Shown: positions 56,919-64,000 of the stretch, one piece after another
Position numbering within the stretch: the first letter of the stretch is position 1
Layout of the letters: each line of letters begins with the position of its first letter
DNA from: Pseudonocardia autotrophica
Lineage (GTDB): Bacteria > Actinomycetota > Actinomycetes > Mycobacteriales > Pseudonocardiaceae
DNA length: 64,000 nt
Direction of reading: 5' to 3'
Assembly: GCF_003945385.1 (NCBI RefSeq)
Contig: NZ_AP018920.1
Coordinates: forward strand, 6,572,001-6,636,000
The notes under the pieces: generated by a model
Told to the model about the DNA's origin: nothing
The model's input: only the letters and a program-made list of their open reading frames with translations
The model's database searches: none
Program-made: the position numbers and the translations under genes

Positions 56919-57038
56919 GTCGATCACCCTGCCGGTGATCGGGGGCGGTGGCATCGGCCCGTGGTAGGGCCTACCCGTCCGGGTCGTCGTACTTCCGACC
57001 GAGGTCCGGCCTCTTCGGCGCGTCCTACGGTGTGCTCC

Positions 57039-58196
57039 ATGAGCACCGGAACCCGTCGCGGCCGACTCGCACTCGCCGGGCTGGAGCTGCTCCTCTACCT
57101 GTTCTGGGCCGGGTGCGACGTCGTGCTGGGGCTGGGCTTCGGCAGCGGGGGCTGGCAGGCGAGCGGCGCGGTCTTCGGCCTGCTCGTGGGCACGATCGTG
57201 CTCATCCGGTACCGGCCGGACGCGCGCCGGCAGCCGATCGCGGCGGTCGCGTTCGGACTGTCCGCGCTGGGCTCCGTCCTGGGGTGGATCACCGGTGGGC
57301 TCCCGTTCATCTCGCTGACCGAGATGTTCGCGCTCGCCGTGATCACCGTTGCGACGGTGCGCATCGCGCCGGTCCGGGTCGTGGTCGTGACGGCGGCGGT
57401 CTCGCTGGTGGTGATCGTCGGCATGCCGCTGATGCGGGTACCGACCAACGACAGCGAGGTCTTCGCCAGCCTGACCACCGTCGGCTGGGCCGGCACGATG
57501 GTCGTCGCGACCGCGCTGCGCGAGCTGTGGATGCGCCGTTCGGCGCAGCTCGCCCAGACCCGCAACGACGAACGTCTGGAGCTGGCCAGGGAGCTGCACG
57601 ACACGGTCGCCCACCACGTCACCGCGATCGTGGTGGCCGCCCAGGCCGGGGTGGTCGTCGCGGGCAGCCGGCCGGAGGAGGCCGGCCGAGCGCTGGAGTC
57701 GATCGAGCGGGCCGGCGCCGAGGCCCTCGACGGCATGCGCCGGATGGTCGGGGTGCTGCGCTCGGGCCCCGACGGTGGCGCCGACCGTGCGCCCGGGCAC
57801 GGCCTGGACGACATCGACGATCTCGTCGGCCGCTTCGACCCGACCCGCACCCGGGCCCGGCTGGAGATCTCGCCCGAGGTGCGCACGGCCACGTTCGGAC
57901 CCGCGGTCGCCGCGACCGCGTTCCGGGTGGTCCGCGAGGCACTGACCAATGTGCACCGGCACGCCCCCGGCGCGACGGCGGTGTCGGTCGGGCTGCACCT
58001 GCAGGCGGGCAGACTGGTGACCGTGGTGCACAACGACGGGATCGGGACCGACAATCCGCTGCGCGACCCGGGCGGGTTCGGGCTGGCCGGGATGCGTGAG
58101 CGGGTCGAGGCCCTCGGCGGGTCGCTGCACGCCGGCCCGGACGGGCCCGGCCGGTGGATCGTCGTCGCCGAGGTGCCCGCCGGCGGCGGCCGGTGA
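57039..58196 (+). CDS. Membrane sensor histidine kinase (HisKA_3 type)
   Basis: A 385-aa kinase with about five membrane helices (residues 12-160), H-box ELARELHDTVAHHVTAIVVA and an HATPase domain with NVHRHAPG and GLAGMRERVEALGG. ATG 57039 is followed directly by the first helix. The stop overlaps the regulator start (GTGA). Divergent from the MacB-like ABC genes, a common arrangement for antimicrobial peptide or envelope stress sensing. Confidence 0.9.
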   Translation: MSTGTRRGRLALAGLELLLYLFWAGCDVVLGLGFGSGGWQASGAVFGLLVGTIVLIRYRPDARRQPIAAVAFGLSALGSVLGWITGGLPFISLTEMFALAVITVATVRIAPVRVVVVTAAVSLVVIVGMPLMRVPTNDSEVFASLTTVGWAGTMVVATALRELWMRRSAQLAQTRNDERLELARELHDTVAHHVTAIVVAAQAGVVVAGSRPEEAGRALESIERAGAEALDGMRRMVGVLRSGPDGGADRAPGHGLDDIDDLVGRFDPTRTRARLEISPEVRTATFGPAVAATAFRVVREALTNVHRHAPGATAVSVGLHLQAGRLVTVVHNDGIGTDNPLRDPGGFGLAGMRERVEALGGSLHAGPDGPGRWIVVAEVPAGGGR

Positions 58197-58837
58197 CCCC
58201 GATCCGGGTCCTGCTCGCCGACGACCAGGAGATGGTCCGCACCGGCTTCGGGCTGATCCTGTCCGCAGAGGACGGCATCGAGGTGATCGGCGAGGCCGCG
58301 ACCGGTACCGACGCCGTCGCCAAGGCCCGCGAGCTGCGTCCGGACGTGGTGCTCATGGACGTCCGGATGCCCGGGATGGACGGGATCGCCGCGACCCGGG
58401 CGCTGTCCGCGGATCCCTACCCGCCGCGGATCGTGGTGGTCACGACCTTCGACCTGGACGAGTACGTCTACGGCGCGCTGCGCTCCGGGGCCTGCGGGTT
58501 CCTGCTCAAGACGGCCGGACCGCGGCTGCTGGTGGAGGCCGTGCGGGCCGCTGCGGCGGGGGACGCGCTGGTCTCGCCGACGGTCACCGTGCGGCTGCTG
58601 CAGCGGCTGACGGAGCCGGAGCCGGCCCGTGCCGACGTGCACAGCACGCTGTCACCGCGCGAGCTGGAGGTGGTCCGGGCGGTCGCGCGGGGCCGGACGA
58701 ACTCCGAGATCGCGGGGGACCTGTTCGTGTCGCTGTCGACGGTGAAGACCCACATCGCCAACATCGGGTCCAAGCTGGACGCCCGCAACCGGGTCGAGAT
58801 CGCAGCGTGGGCCTGGGAGAACAAGCTCGTGGAGTGA
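58193..58837 (+). CDS. NarL/LuxR-family response regulator
   Basis: A 214-aa regulator coupled to the kinase gene. Receiver with VVLMDVRMPGMDG and FLLKTAG; LuxR HTH LSPRELEVVRAVARGRTNSE and VKTHIANIGSKL. Probably controls the divergent ABC operon. Confidence 0.93.
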   Translation: MTPIRVLLADDQEMVRTGFGLILSAEDGIEVIGEAATGTDAVAKARELRPDVVLMDVRMPGMDGIAATRALSADPYPPRIVVVTTFDLDEYVYGALRSGACGFLLKTAGPRLLVEAVRAAAAGDALVSPTVTVRLLQRLTEPEPARADVHSTLSPRELEVVRAVARGRTNSEIAGDLFVSLSTVKTHIANIGSKLDARNRVEIAAWAWENKLVE

Positions 58838-58865
58838 ACCCGGCCGGGGCCGGGGCCCGCGGGGG

Positions 58866-58896
58866 TGCGTGCCGTGCGCTCAGCGCACGGCACGCA
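58866..58896. terminator. Hairpin between response regulator and small membrane protein gene
   Basis: A perfect inverted repeat of 15-bp arms (58866-58880 and 58882-58896) with a single central base, starting TGCGTGCCGTG. It ends the plus-strand regulator transcript and also forms the last codons and stop of the convergent small gene. Confidence 0.7.
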
Positions 58897-59137
58897 GCAC
58901 CGGGGCCGGCCGGCGGGGGTGCGGGATGGCGGACAGCACCGCGCTGACGTCGCCCAGGGACTCCGGGAACGCCGTCGGCAACGCCGTCGCCGGGATCTCC
59001 GGCATCGGCAGGGCGTCGTCGGCGGCCGCGGCGGTCCGCTCGGACGCACGGGCGTCCCACAGCTCGAACAGCGGCTGCGCGGCCATGACCAGCAGCACGG
59101 CGAGGAACGGGATGACTGCGAGGATCGTGAGCACCAT
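58880..59137 (-). CDS. Small single-pass membrane protein, hypothetical
   Basis: An 85-aa protein with an N-terminal hydrophobic helix (MVLTILAVIPFLAVLLVMAA) and a polar Ala/Pro-rich tail. ATG 59137 follows AGAGG. No family recognised. The last codons lie in the terminator palindrome. It may be real, but coding evidence is limited to frame, start site and the transmembrane helix. Confidence 0.5.
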   Translation of the reverse strand: MVLTILAVIPFLAVLLVMAAQPLFELWDARASERTAAAADDALPMPEIPATALPTAFPESLGDVSAVLSAIPHPRRPAPVLRAVR

Positions 59138-59254
59138 GGCCTCTACGGTGCCCGCCGGGGGTGGGTCGCCACATCGGCCGCGGGACCGGTTCCCGCAGGT
59201 CGACCCCTAGTACCGGGGTATGACTACCCGGACGACCTCGGGGTGAGTTCGGGG

Positions 59255-59845
59255 TCAGCCCCGGGGCACGTCCTCCGCCTCCACCGCCGACGGGTCCCAC
59301 GAGTCGTCCGGGTTGCCCCAGCCGTTGCGGCGCAGCATCTTCTTCGCACCTCGCTGGTTGCGGCCCATCAGCCGGTCCAGGTAGAGGTAGCCGTCGAGGT
59401 GGTCGACCTCGTGCTGCAGGCAGCGGGCGAAGAAGCCCTTGCCCTCGACGTCCACCGGGTTGCCGTCGACATCGGTGCCGGTGACCCGGGCCCACTCGGC
59501 ACGACCGGTCGCGAAGCTCTCGCCCGGGACCGACAGGCAGCCCTCCTGGTCGTCGTCGGGATCGGGCATGATCTCCGGGATCTCGCCGGTCTCCAGCACC
59601 GGATCGAGCACGTGGCCGCGGCGCATCGTCCGGGTCTCGGGATCCGGGCAGTCGAAGACGAACAGCCGCAGGTCGATCCCGACCTGGTTGGCCGCGAGCC
59701 CGACGCCGTTGGCCGCGGCCATCGTCTCGAACATGTCCTCGACGAGCGTGTGCAGCTCGTCCTCCCCGATGTCCGCCGCCCCGACCGCGCGGGTGGGCCG
59801 GTGCAACACGGGATCGCCGACCATGCGGATGCGCAGAACCGTCAC
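59255..59845 (-). CDS. def: Peptide deformylase
   Basis: A 196-aa metalloenzyme that removes the formyl group from nascent proteins. Motifs: [18 protein letters not shown] with the metal Cys, and HEVDHLDG with two metal His and the catalytic Glu. The first residue is GTG 59845 ([15 protein letters not shown]). Divergent from the DUF3263 gene, as Rv0429c/Rv0430 in Mycobacterium tuberculosis. Confidence 0.95.
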   Translation of the reverse strand: MTVLRIRMVGDPVLHRPTRAVGAADIGEDELHTLVEDMFETMAAANGVGLAANQVGIDLRLFVFDCPDPETRTMRRGHVLDPVLETGEIPEIMPDPDDDQEGCLSVPGESFATGRAEWARVTGTDVDGNPVDVEGKGFFARCLQHEVDHLDGYLYLDRLMGRNQRGAKKMLRRNGWGNPDDSWDPSAVEAEDVPRG

Positions 59846-60059
59846 CGTCGCAGGGTACGGTCGCGCCGCGCGGTACCCGCTCCGGGTGACGGTGCCGCCC
59901 CCGGCCGGTGGGTTTCGGGCGGAGCGGGGCGCGTCGCGACGGCTCGCCGTCGGTCCCGTGTGGTTCAATCCGACCTCGAATGACAGCCATGTCATTCCCA
60001 TCGGCGGCGGCTCCGTGGCGGGCCATCGCCGTCAGTTCGTCGGCCGCTCGAGGAGCGTG

Positions 60060-60374
60060 ATGGAGTCCGCTGGGTCCCTCTCGGAACGCCGCGGAGCGCA
60101 CCGGCGCTCCGCCACCCCCTCCCGCGAGCTCGACCGCCGGGAGCGCGAGATCCTCGCGTTCGAGGCCCAGTGGTGGAAGTACGCGGGAGCCAAGGAGCAG
60201 GCGATCCGCGAGCTCTTCGACATGTCCGCGACCCGCTACTACCAGGTGCTGAACGCGCTGGTCGACAAGCCCGAGGCGATGGCCGTCGATCCGCTGCTCG
60301 TCAAGCGCCTCCGCCGGCTGCGTTCCAGCCGTCAGCGCACCCGCGCCGCCCGTCGCCTCGGCCTCGAGCCCTGA
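60060..60374 (+). CDS. DUF3263 protein
   Basis: A 104-aa basic protein of the actinobacterial DUF3263 family: REREILAFEAQWWKYAGAKE, then IRELFDMSATRYYQVLNALVD, a compact helix-turn-helix-like fold, then an Arg-rich tail. ATG 60060 has AGGAG four bases upstream. The orthologue position is Rv0430. Function unknown; a DNA-binding role is plausible. Confidence 0.88.
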   Translation: MESAGSLSERRGAHRRSATPSRELDRREREILAFEAQWWKYAGAKEQAIRELFDMSATRYYQVLNALVDKPEAMAVDPLLVKRLRRLRSSRQRTRAARRLGLEP

Positions 60375-60432
60375 GCCTCCGAAGCCCGGAGGCAGTCGTG
60401 AGCCGCAGATCGAGCCCCTATCGGAGGTCATG

Positions 60433-61134
60433 ATGACCGCACCCGCATCCGGCGGAATCTCGCCGCTGAAGATCGCCGGGATCGCACTGATCGGTGTCGG
60501 TGCGGTGGCCGGTGTCGTCGGGCTGTCCGGCCTCGGCGGCGGTGACGAGAACCCGCAGGCCGCACCGCCGTCCGCGACGGCCGATCCCACCCCCGGCGAG
60601 AACGGCGCGCCGCCCGCACCCGGTGCGGACGGAGCCGACGGGGCCGACGGCACCGACGGGGCGGCGCCCGCCCCCGGTGGCGACGGCGCCGACGGCGCAC
60701 CCGGCACCTCCCCCTTCACCCCCGGCGCCCCGGGCACGCCCGGCGCACCCGGGTTCGACGGCGCCGGTGCCGCCGACACGCCGCCGCCGCCCGCGCCCGC
60801 CCCCGCACCGGGTGGCGCCGCCGCGAGCGAGGGTTCCGCCGCTGCGGTGCGCCCCGCCGTGCGGATCTACAACAACTCGACGGTCCGCGGTCTCGCCGAG
60901 CAGGCGGCGGGCAAGTTCCGCAGCAACGGCTGGAACGTCTCCCAGGTGCAGAACTACTCGGAGGGCGTGATCCCCGCGACCACCGTCTACTACCGGACCG
61001 GTACCGCCGAGAAGGCCGCGGCGGACGAGATCGCCCAGAAGTTCGGTATCCGCGCGGAGCCCCGCTTCGACGGCATCCAGGACGCGACGCCCGGCGTGAT
61101 CGTGATCGTCACCCGGGACTTCTCGGCTGCCTGA
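60433..61134 (+). CDS. LytR C-terminal-domain membrane-anchored protein
   Basis: A 233-aa protein with an N-terminal helix (LKIAGIALIGVGAVAGVVGL), a long Gly/Pro/Ala/Asp-rich linker (residues about 40-140) and a LytR_C domain starting VRIYNNSTVRGLAEQAAGKF. The domain is found in cell-envelope proteins. GGAGG favours ATG 60433 over the adjacent ATG 60430. Synteny matches Rv0431 of M. tuberculosis. Confidence 0.85.
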   Translation: MTAPASGGISPLKIAGIALIGVGAVAGVVGLSGLGGGDENPQAAPPSATADPTPGENGAPPAPGADGADGADGTDGAAPAPGGDGADGAPGTSPFTPGAPGTPGAPGFDGAGAADTPPPPAPAPAPGGAAASEGSAAAVRPAVRIYNNSTVRGLAEQAAGKFRSNGWNVSQVQNYSEGVIPATTVYYRTGTAEKAAADEIAQKFGIRAEPRFDGIQDATPGVIVIVTRDFSAA

Positions 61135-61158
61135 CACCGACCTGCTCCCCAGCGCGCC

Positions 61159-61194
61159 GACGACCCCGGACGGGACATCCCGCCCGGGGTCGTC
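61159..61194. terminator. Hairpin between convergent LytR_C and AAA ATPase genes
   Basis: GACGACCCCGG (61159-61169) and CCGGGGTCGTC (61184-61194) form an 11-bp stem. It sits between two convergent stops and probably ends both transcripts. Confidence 0.7.
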
Positions 61195-61206
61195 GTCCGT
61201 CCGGGG

Positions 61207-63564
61207 TCAGTCGCTGCGCCGACGCGCGTAGGCCTCGAGCTCGGCGACCTGCTCCGGGTCCAGCGATGGCCGGACCGCCCGCCGGGCCGCCGTGACGTGC
61301 GCCGCGGTCACCTCGCCCGCCTCCAGCGACTCCCGCATCGCGGTCAGCGCGGCCTCGCGCAGCAGCGCCGCGCAGTCCGCTGCCGAGTAGCCGTCCAGGT
61401 CGCCCGCGAGCTCGTCGAGATCGACGTCGTCGCCGAGCGGGACGTCGCGTCCCGCGGCCCGCAGGATGTCGGCACGGGCCGCCGCGTCCGGCGGCGGGAC
61501 GAACACCAGCCGCTCCAGCCGGCCCGGCCGCAGCAACGCCGGATCGATCAGGTCCGGCCGGTTCGTCGCCCCCACGACGACGACCTCGCGCAGCGGCGTC
61601 GCACCGTCCAGCTCGGTGAGCAGTGCCGCCACCACCCGGTCGGCGACGCCGGCGTCGGTCGATCCGCCCCGGCGCGGGGCGAGCGCATCGACCTCGTCCA
61701 GGAAGATCAGCGCGGGGGCGGCCTCCGCGGCCCGGCGGAACAGCTCCCGGACCGCACGCTCGGACTCCCCCACGTACTTGTCGAGCAGCTCGGCGCCCTT
61801 GACCGCGAACACGTTGAGATCGCCGGATCCGGCCAGCGCGCGCAGCAGGAACGTCTTGCCGCCACCGGGCGGGCCGTAGAGCAGCACCCCGCGCGGCGCG
61901 TCCACCCCGAGCCGGGCGAACGAGTCGGGATGGCGCAGCGGCCACAGCACCGCCTCGGTCAGCGACTGTTTGACCTCGGCCATGTCACCGACGTCGTCGA
62001 AGGTCAGGCCGCCGTGGCTCAGGGCCCCGCCGCCGGACAGCGAGATCGGCCGGACCGAGCCGACGGCGTCCAGCAGGTCCTGCTGCCGGACCTCCTCCAC
62101 CTGATCGGCGCCGTCGCCCGCGCCGCGCAGGGCGGCGGCGATCGCCGCCTCGCGACGCACCGCGGCGAGATCGGCGACGACGAACCCGGGGGTCCGGGCG
62201 GCGATCGCGCCGAGATCGACGTCCCGGCCGCGTGGCACGTCGGAGAGCAGCCGCTCCAGCAGCGCCCGGCGGGTCGCGGTGTCCGGCAACGACACGGTGA
62301 GCTCGCGGTCGACCAGATCGGGAGCGCGCAGCCGTGGATCCAGTGACTCCGGCTCGGCGCTGGTGACGACGAGTGCCGGCCCGCCGGGCGCGGTCGCGGC
62401 GCGCAGCTCGTCGAGCACCAGGGTGGCCAGCGGGGGCGGGTTCGACGCGGGCAGCAGGGCGTGCGCGTCGTGCACCAGCAGCACGGCGGGCTCGTCCGCG
62501 GTCGGACGTGCCTGCGCGATCGCGGCCCGGACCCGCTCGGCGGCGGCCGCCGGTTCCAGCGCGGCGACCGCGGGGGCGACGAGCTCGACGCAGCGGGCCC
62601 CGGCCGCGGCGCCGGCGCTGCGCACCAGCGTCGCCTTGCCCACGCCCTCCGGGCCGCTGACGAGCACGCCGAGCCGCGCGTCCCCGCCGAGCCGGGTGAG
62701 CAGCTCGGGACGGCGGAACATCAGCTCCAGCCAGTCCAGGAGCCGCCGGGCGACGGGCTCGTTCGCGGCCAGGTCGTCGATCGACAGCGGCGGTGGTCCG
62801 GTCTCCGGCGCCGCCCCGTTCCCGGCAGCCCCGTTCCCGGCAGCCCCGGGCCCGGCGGCGGTGCCGGCTGAGGCGAAGCCCCTGGCGGGGGCGCCTGCCG
62901 GGGACCCGGTCGCGCCGCCCACGCCGCCCGGCCCGGCCGTGGCGGTCGCGGCGCCCCGGCCGGCCTGCACCGCGATCGTCCCGGTGTCCGCGCCGCCCTG
63001 CCAGCCGACCACGGTGGACGGCGCCACGACCACCGGGCCGCCGTCCGGGTCGGCGATCGCCACGGTCAGCAGCTCGGAGGTCCACGCGCCACCGACCGCC
63101 GTGGTCAGCGCGCGGCGCACCGAGTGCACGTCGGCGCCGGGCGGCGGGGCGATGTCCTGCGGCAGCAGCGAGACGGCGTCCCCCCGGACCAGTACCTTCC
63201 CCATCAGCGCGAGCCGCAGCGTGGCCGGGCCGACGGTCGCGGTCGCGAGCCGGGAGCCGATCAGCCGGACCTCCCTGGCCGCCGAGACCGCCGCCGGCGC
63301 GACGACGACCGCGGCGCCGTCGGTCAGGCCGGCGTTGGACAGGGTCACGTCGTCGAGCACGGCCTGGCCGTGCGGTGTCGCGGCGTCACCCGCGACGGCG
63401 AGCGCCGCCGTCCGCCGGGAGCCGGTGAGGGTCACCGCGTCCCAGGAGCGCAGGCCGAGCCCGGCGAGCACCTCGGGATGCAGCCGGATCACCCCGCGAC
63501 GGGCGTCGGTGGCCGCCGGGGCCAGGCGTGCGACCAGGGTCAGCGAGGGGTCTCCCACCCGCAT
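61207..63564 (-). CDS. Cdc48/VCP-like AAA+ ATPase with degenerate first ATPase domain
   Basis: A 785-aa protein. Residues 1-200 are a Cdc48-N-like barrel, 201-260 a Gly/Ala linker, then two AAA domains. D1 (about 280-490) has Walker A GPEGVGKA (304-311), with Ala where Thr/Ser is required, and VLLVHDAH in place of the Asp-Glu Walker B, so it probably does not hydrolyse ATP. D2 (about 520-760) is intact: GPPGGGKT, LIFLDEVDALAP, GATNRPDLIDPALLRPGR. ATG 63564. In M. tuberculosis the counterpart is Rv0435c. Confidence 0.88.
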   Translation of the reverse strand: MRVGDPSLTLVARLAPAATDARRGVIRLHPEVLAGLGLRSWDAVTLTGSRRTAALAVAGDAATPHGQAVLDDVTLSNAGLTDGAAVVVAPAAVSAAREVRLIGSRLATATVGPATLRLALMGKVLVRGDAVSLLPQDIAPPPGADVHSVRRALTTAVGGAWTSELLTVAIADPDGGPVVVAPSTVVGWQGGADTGTIAVQAGRGAATATAGPGGVGGATGSPAGAPARGFASAGTAAGPGAAGNGAAGNGAAPETGPPPLSIDDLAANEPVARRLLDWLELMFRRPELLTRLGGDARLGVLVSGPEGVGKATLVRSAGAAAGARCVELVAPAVAALEPAAAAERVRAAIAQARPTADEPAVLLVHDAHALLPASNPPPLATLVLDELRAATAPGGPALVVTSAEPESLDPRLRAPDLVDRELTVSLPDTATRRALLERLLSDVPRGRDVDLGAIAARTPGFVVADLAAVRREAAIAAALRGAGDGADQVEEVRQQDLLDAVGSVRPISLSGGGALSHGGLTFDDVGDMAEVKQSLTEAVLWPLRHPDSFARLGVDAPRGVLLYGPPGGGKTFLLRALAGSGDLNVFAVKGAELLDKYVGESERAVRELFRRAAEAAPALIFLDEVDALAPRRGGSTDAGVADRVVAALLTELDGATPLREVVVVGATNRPDLIDPALLRPGRLERLVFVPPPDAAARADILRAAGRDVPLGDDVDLDELAGDLDGYSAADCAALLREAALTAMRESLEAGEVTAAHVTAARRAVRPSLDPEQVAELEAYARRRSD

Positions 63565-63575
63565 CACGCTAGTGG

Positions 63576-64000
63576 TCAGCGGCGGCGCAGCCCGAGGCGG
63601 CGCCCGGACCCGCGGGGGGCCGGGGCGACCCCCGGACCGTGCACCGCCCGTCCGTTGCCCGCCCGGCCGGTGTCCGCACGCCCGGCGTCCGCACGGCCGT
63701 TCTCCCGGCGGGCGGCGCCGTCCGGGTCCAGCCTGCGCCGGACCCCCCGCGCCATCGCGCCGGCCCGGCCGGCGACCCGGCGGCGCAGCGGTGGCCGGAG
63801 GCCGAGGTGCCGGGCCGAGCGGGCCGCCCGGGCGACGGCCCGGCGCTGGCGCGTCGGGACGTCCCACGCCTCCGGGTGCCGGGCCAGCCAGCGGTACCGG
63901 TACGCGGTGTAGGGAAGCAGCAGCAGGTAGCCGGTCGCGGCGATCGTGATGCCGAGGAAGGGCACCGTGAACAGTGCCGCCGCGATCACCCCGACACCGA
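63576..64000 (-). CDS. pssA: Probable CDP-diacylglycerol-serine phosphatidyltransferase, C-terminal part (cut by window edge)
   Basis: The frame is open past 64000. It shows a final membrane helix (VIAAALFTVPFLGITIAATG), then YRYRWLARHPEAWDVPTRQR and a long basic, low-complexity tail. This ending and the synteny (Rv0436c follows Rv0435c) suggest the phospholipid enzyme PssA. The catalytic CDP-alcohol motif lies outside the window, so the name is provisional. It is 11 bp upstream of the AAA gene on the same strand. Confidence 0.6.
   Translation of the reverse strand, partial: GVGVIAAALFTVPFLGITIAATGYLLLLPYTAYRYRWLARHPEAWDVPTRQRRAVARAARSARHLGLRPPLRRRVAGRAGAMARGVRRRLDPDGAARRENGRADAGRADTGRAGNGRAVHGPGVAPAPRGSGRRLGLRRR

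Overview
The window is very GC-rich DNA with GTG/ATG starts, many four-base stop/start overlaps and actinobacterial gene families throughout: NDMA-dependent methanol dehydrogenase, a mycofactocin-type methyltransferase, an F420-type Ddn protein, a RamB-family regulator, DUF3263 and IrtAB-like exporters. It is an actinomycete, most likely of the Pseudonocardiaceae (Pseudonocardia-like); that placement is inference. No rRNA, tRNA, transposase, integrase, CRISPR array or prophage gene was seen, so this reads as chromosome with accessory metabolic islands.

Layout. 1-2394: the N-terminal part of isocitrate lyase (aceA) diverges from a ramB-like regulator, with twin TTGCAAA motifs between them. 2373-24588: a long minus-strand block for iron and peptide-type uptake. 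It holds a siderophore binding protein with two IrtA/IrtB-like exporters and a frameshifted siderophore-interacting reductase, then entA-, entE- and aryl-carrier-like genes for dihydroxybenzoate activation, then a FepBDGC-like importer, then an Opp/Dpp transporter whose last gene fuses permease and both ATPases. DtxR/IdeR-like boxes lie before two of these units. A TetR gene, an unrecognised 326-aa protein and a second Opp set (binding protein and two permeases, no ATPase) follow. 24699-32576: metE behind a cobalamin riboswitch, divergent from a one-carbon cluster of methanol dehydrogenase, MoxR ATPase, VWA protein and an AhpD-like protein. The MoxR and VWA proteins both carry His-Gly metal-binding-like tracts.

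32590-41435: a histidine kinase/LuxR regulator operon, then a sulfur-type operon (Cys-containing leader peptide, DUF4242 protein, acyl-CoA-dehydrogenase-like flavoprotein, SsuBAC-like transporter) divergent from a TetR gene. 41551-49684: an MftM-like methyltransferase, two membrane proteins, a second kinase/regulator pair, and a form II CoxMSL molybdenum hydroxylase. 49814-50617: remnants of an aldo/keto reductase and an MmyB-type regulator, meeting at what looks like a deletion scar. 50539-53362: thiD and thiC, each behind its own TPP riboswitch. 53474-58837: a Ddn-like protein, a MacB/FtsX-type ABC system and a third kinase/regulator pair. 58880-64000: def, a DUF3263 gene, a LytR_C gene, a Cdc48-like AAA ATPase and a pssA fragment, in the order of the mycobacterial Rv0429c-Rv0436c neighbourhood.

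How it fits together. The clearest themes are iron acquisition and methanol/C1 oxidation. The best candidate for an under-described system is mdh-moxR-VWA-AhpD, possibly a metal-loading or activation machine for a mycofactocin-linked methanol dehydrogenase. The hidden leader peptide and the decayed regulator/reductase pair are small features that routine annotation would probably miss.
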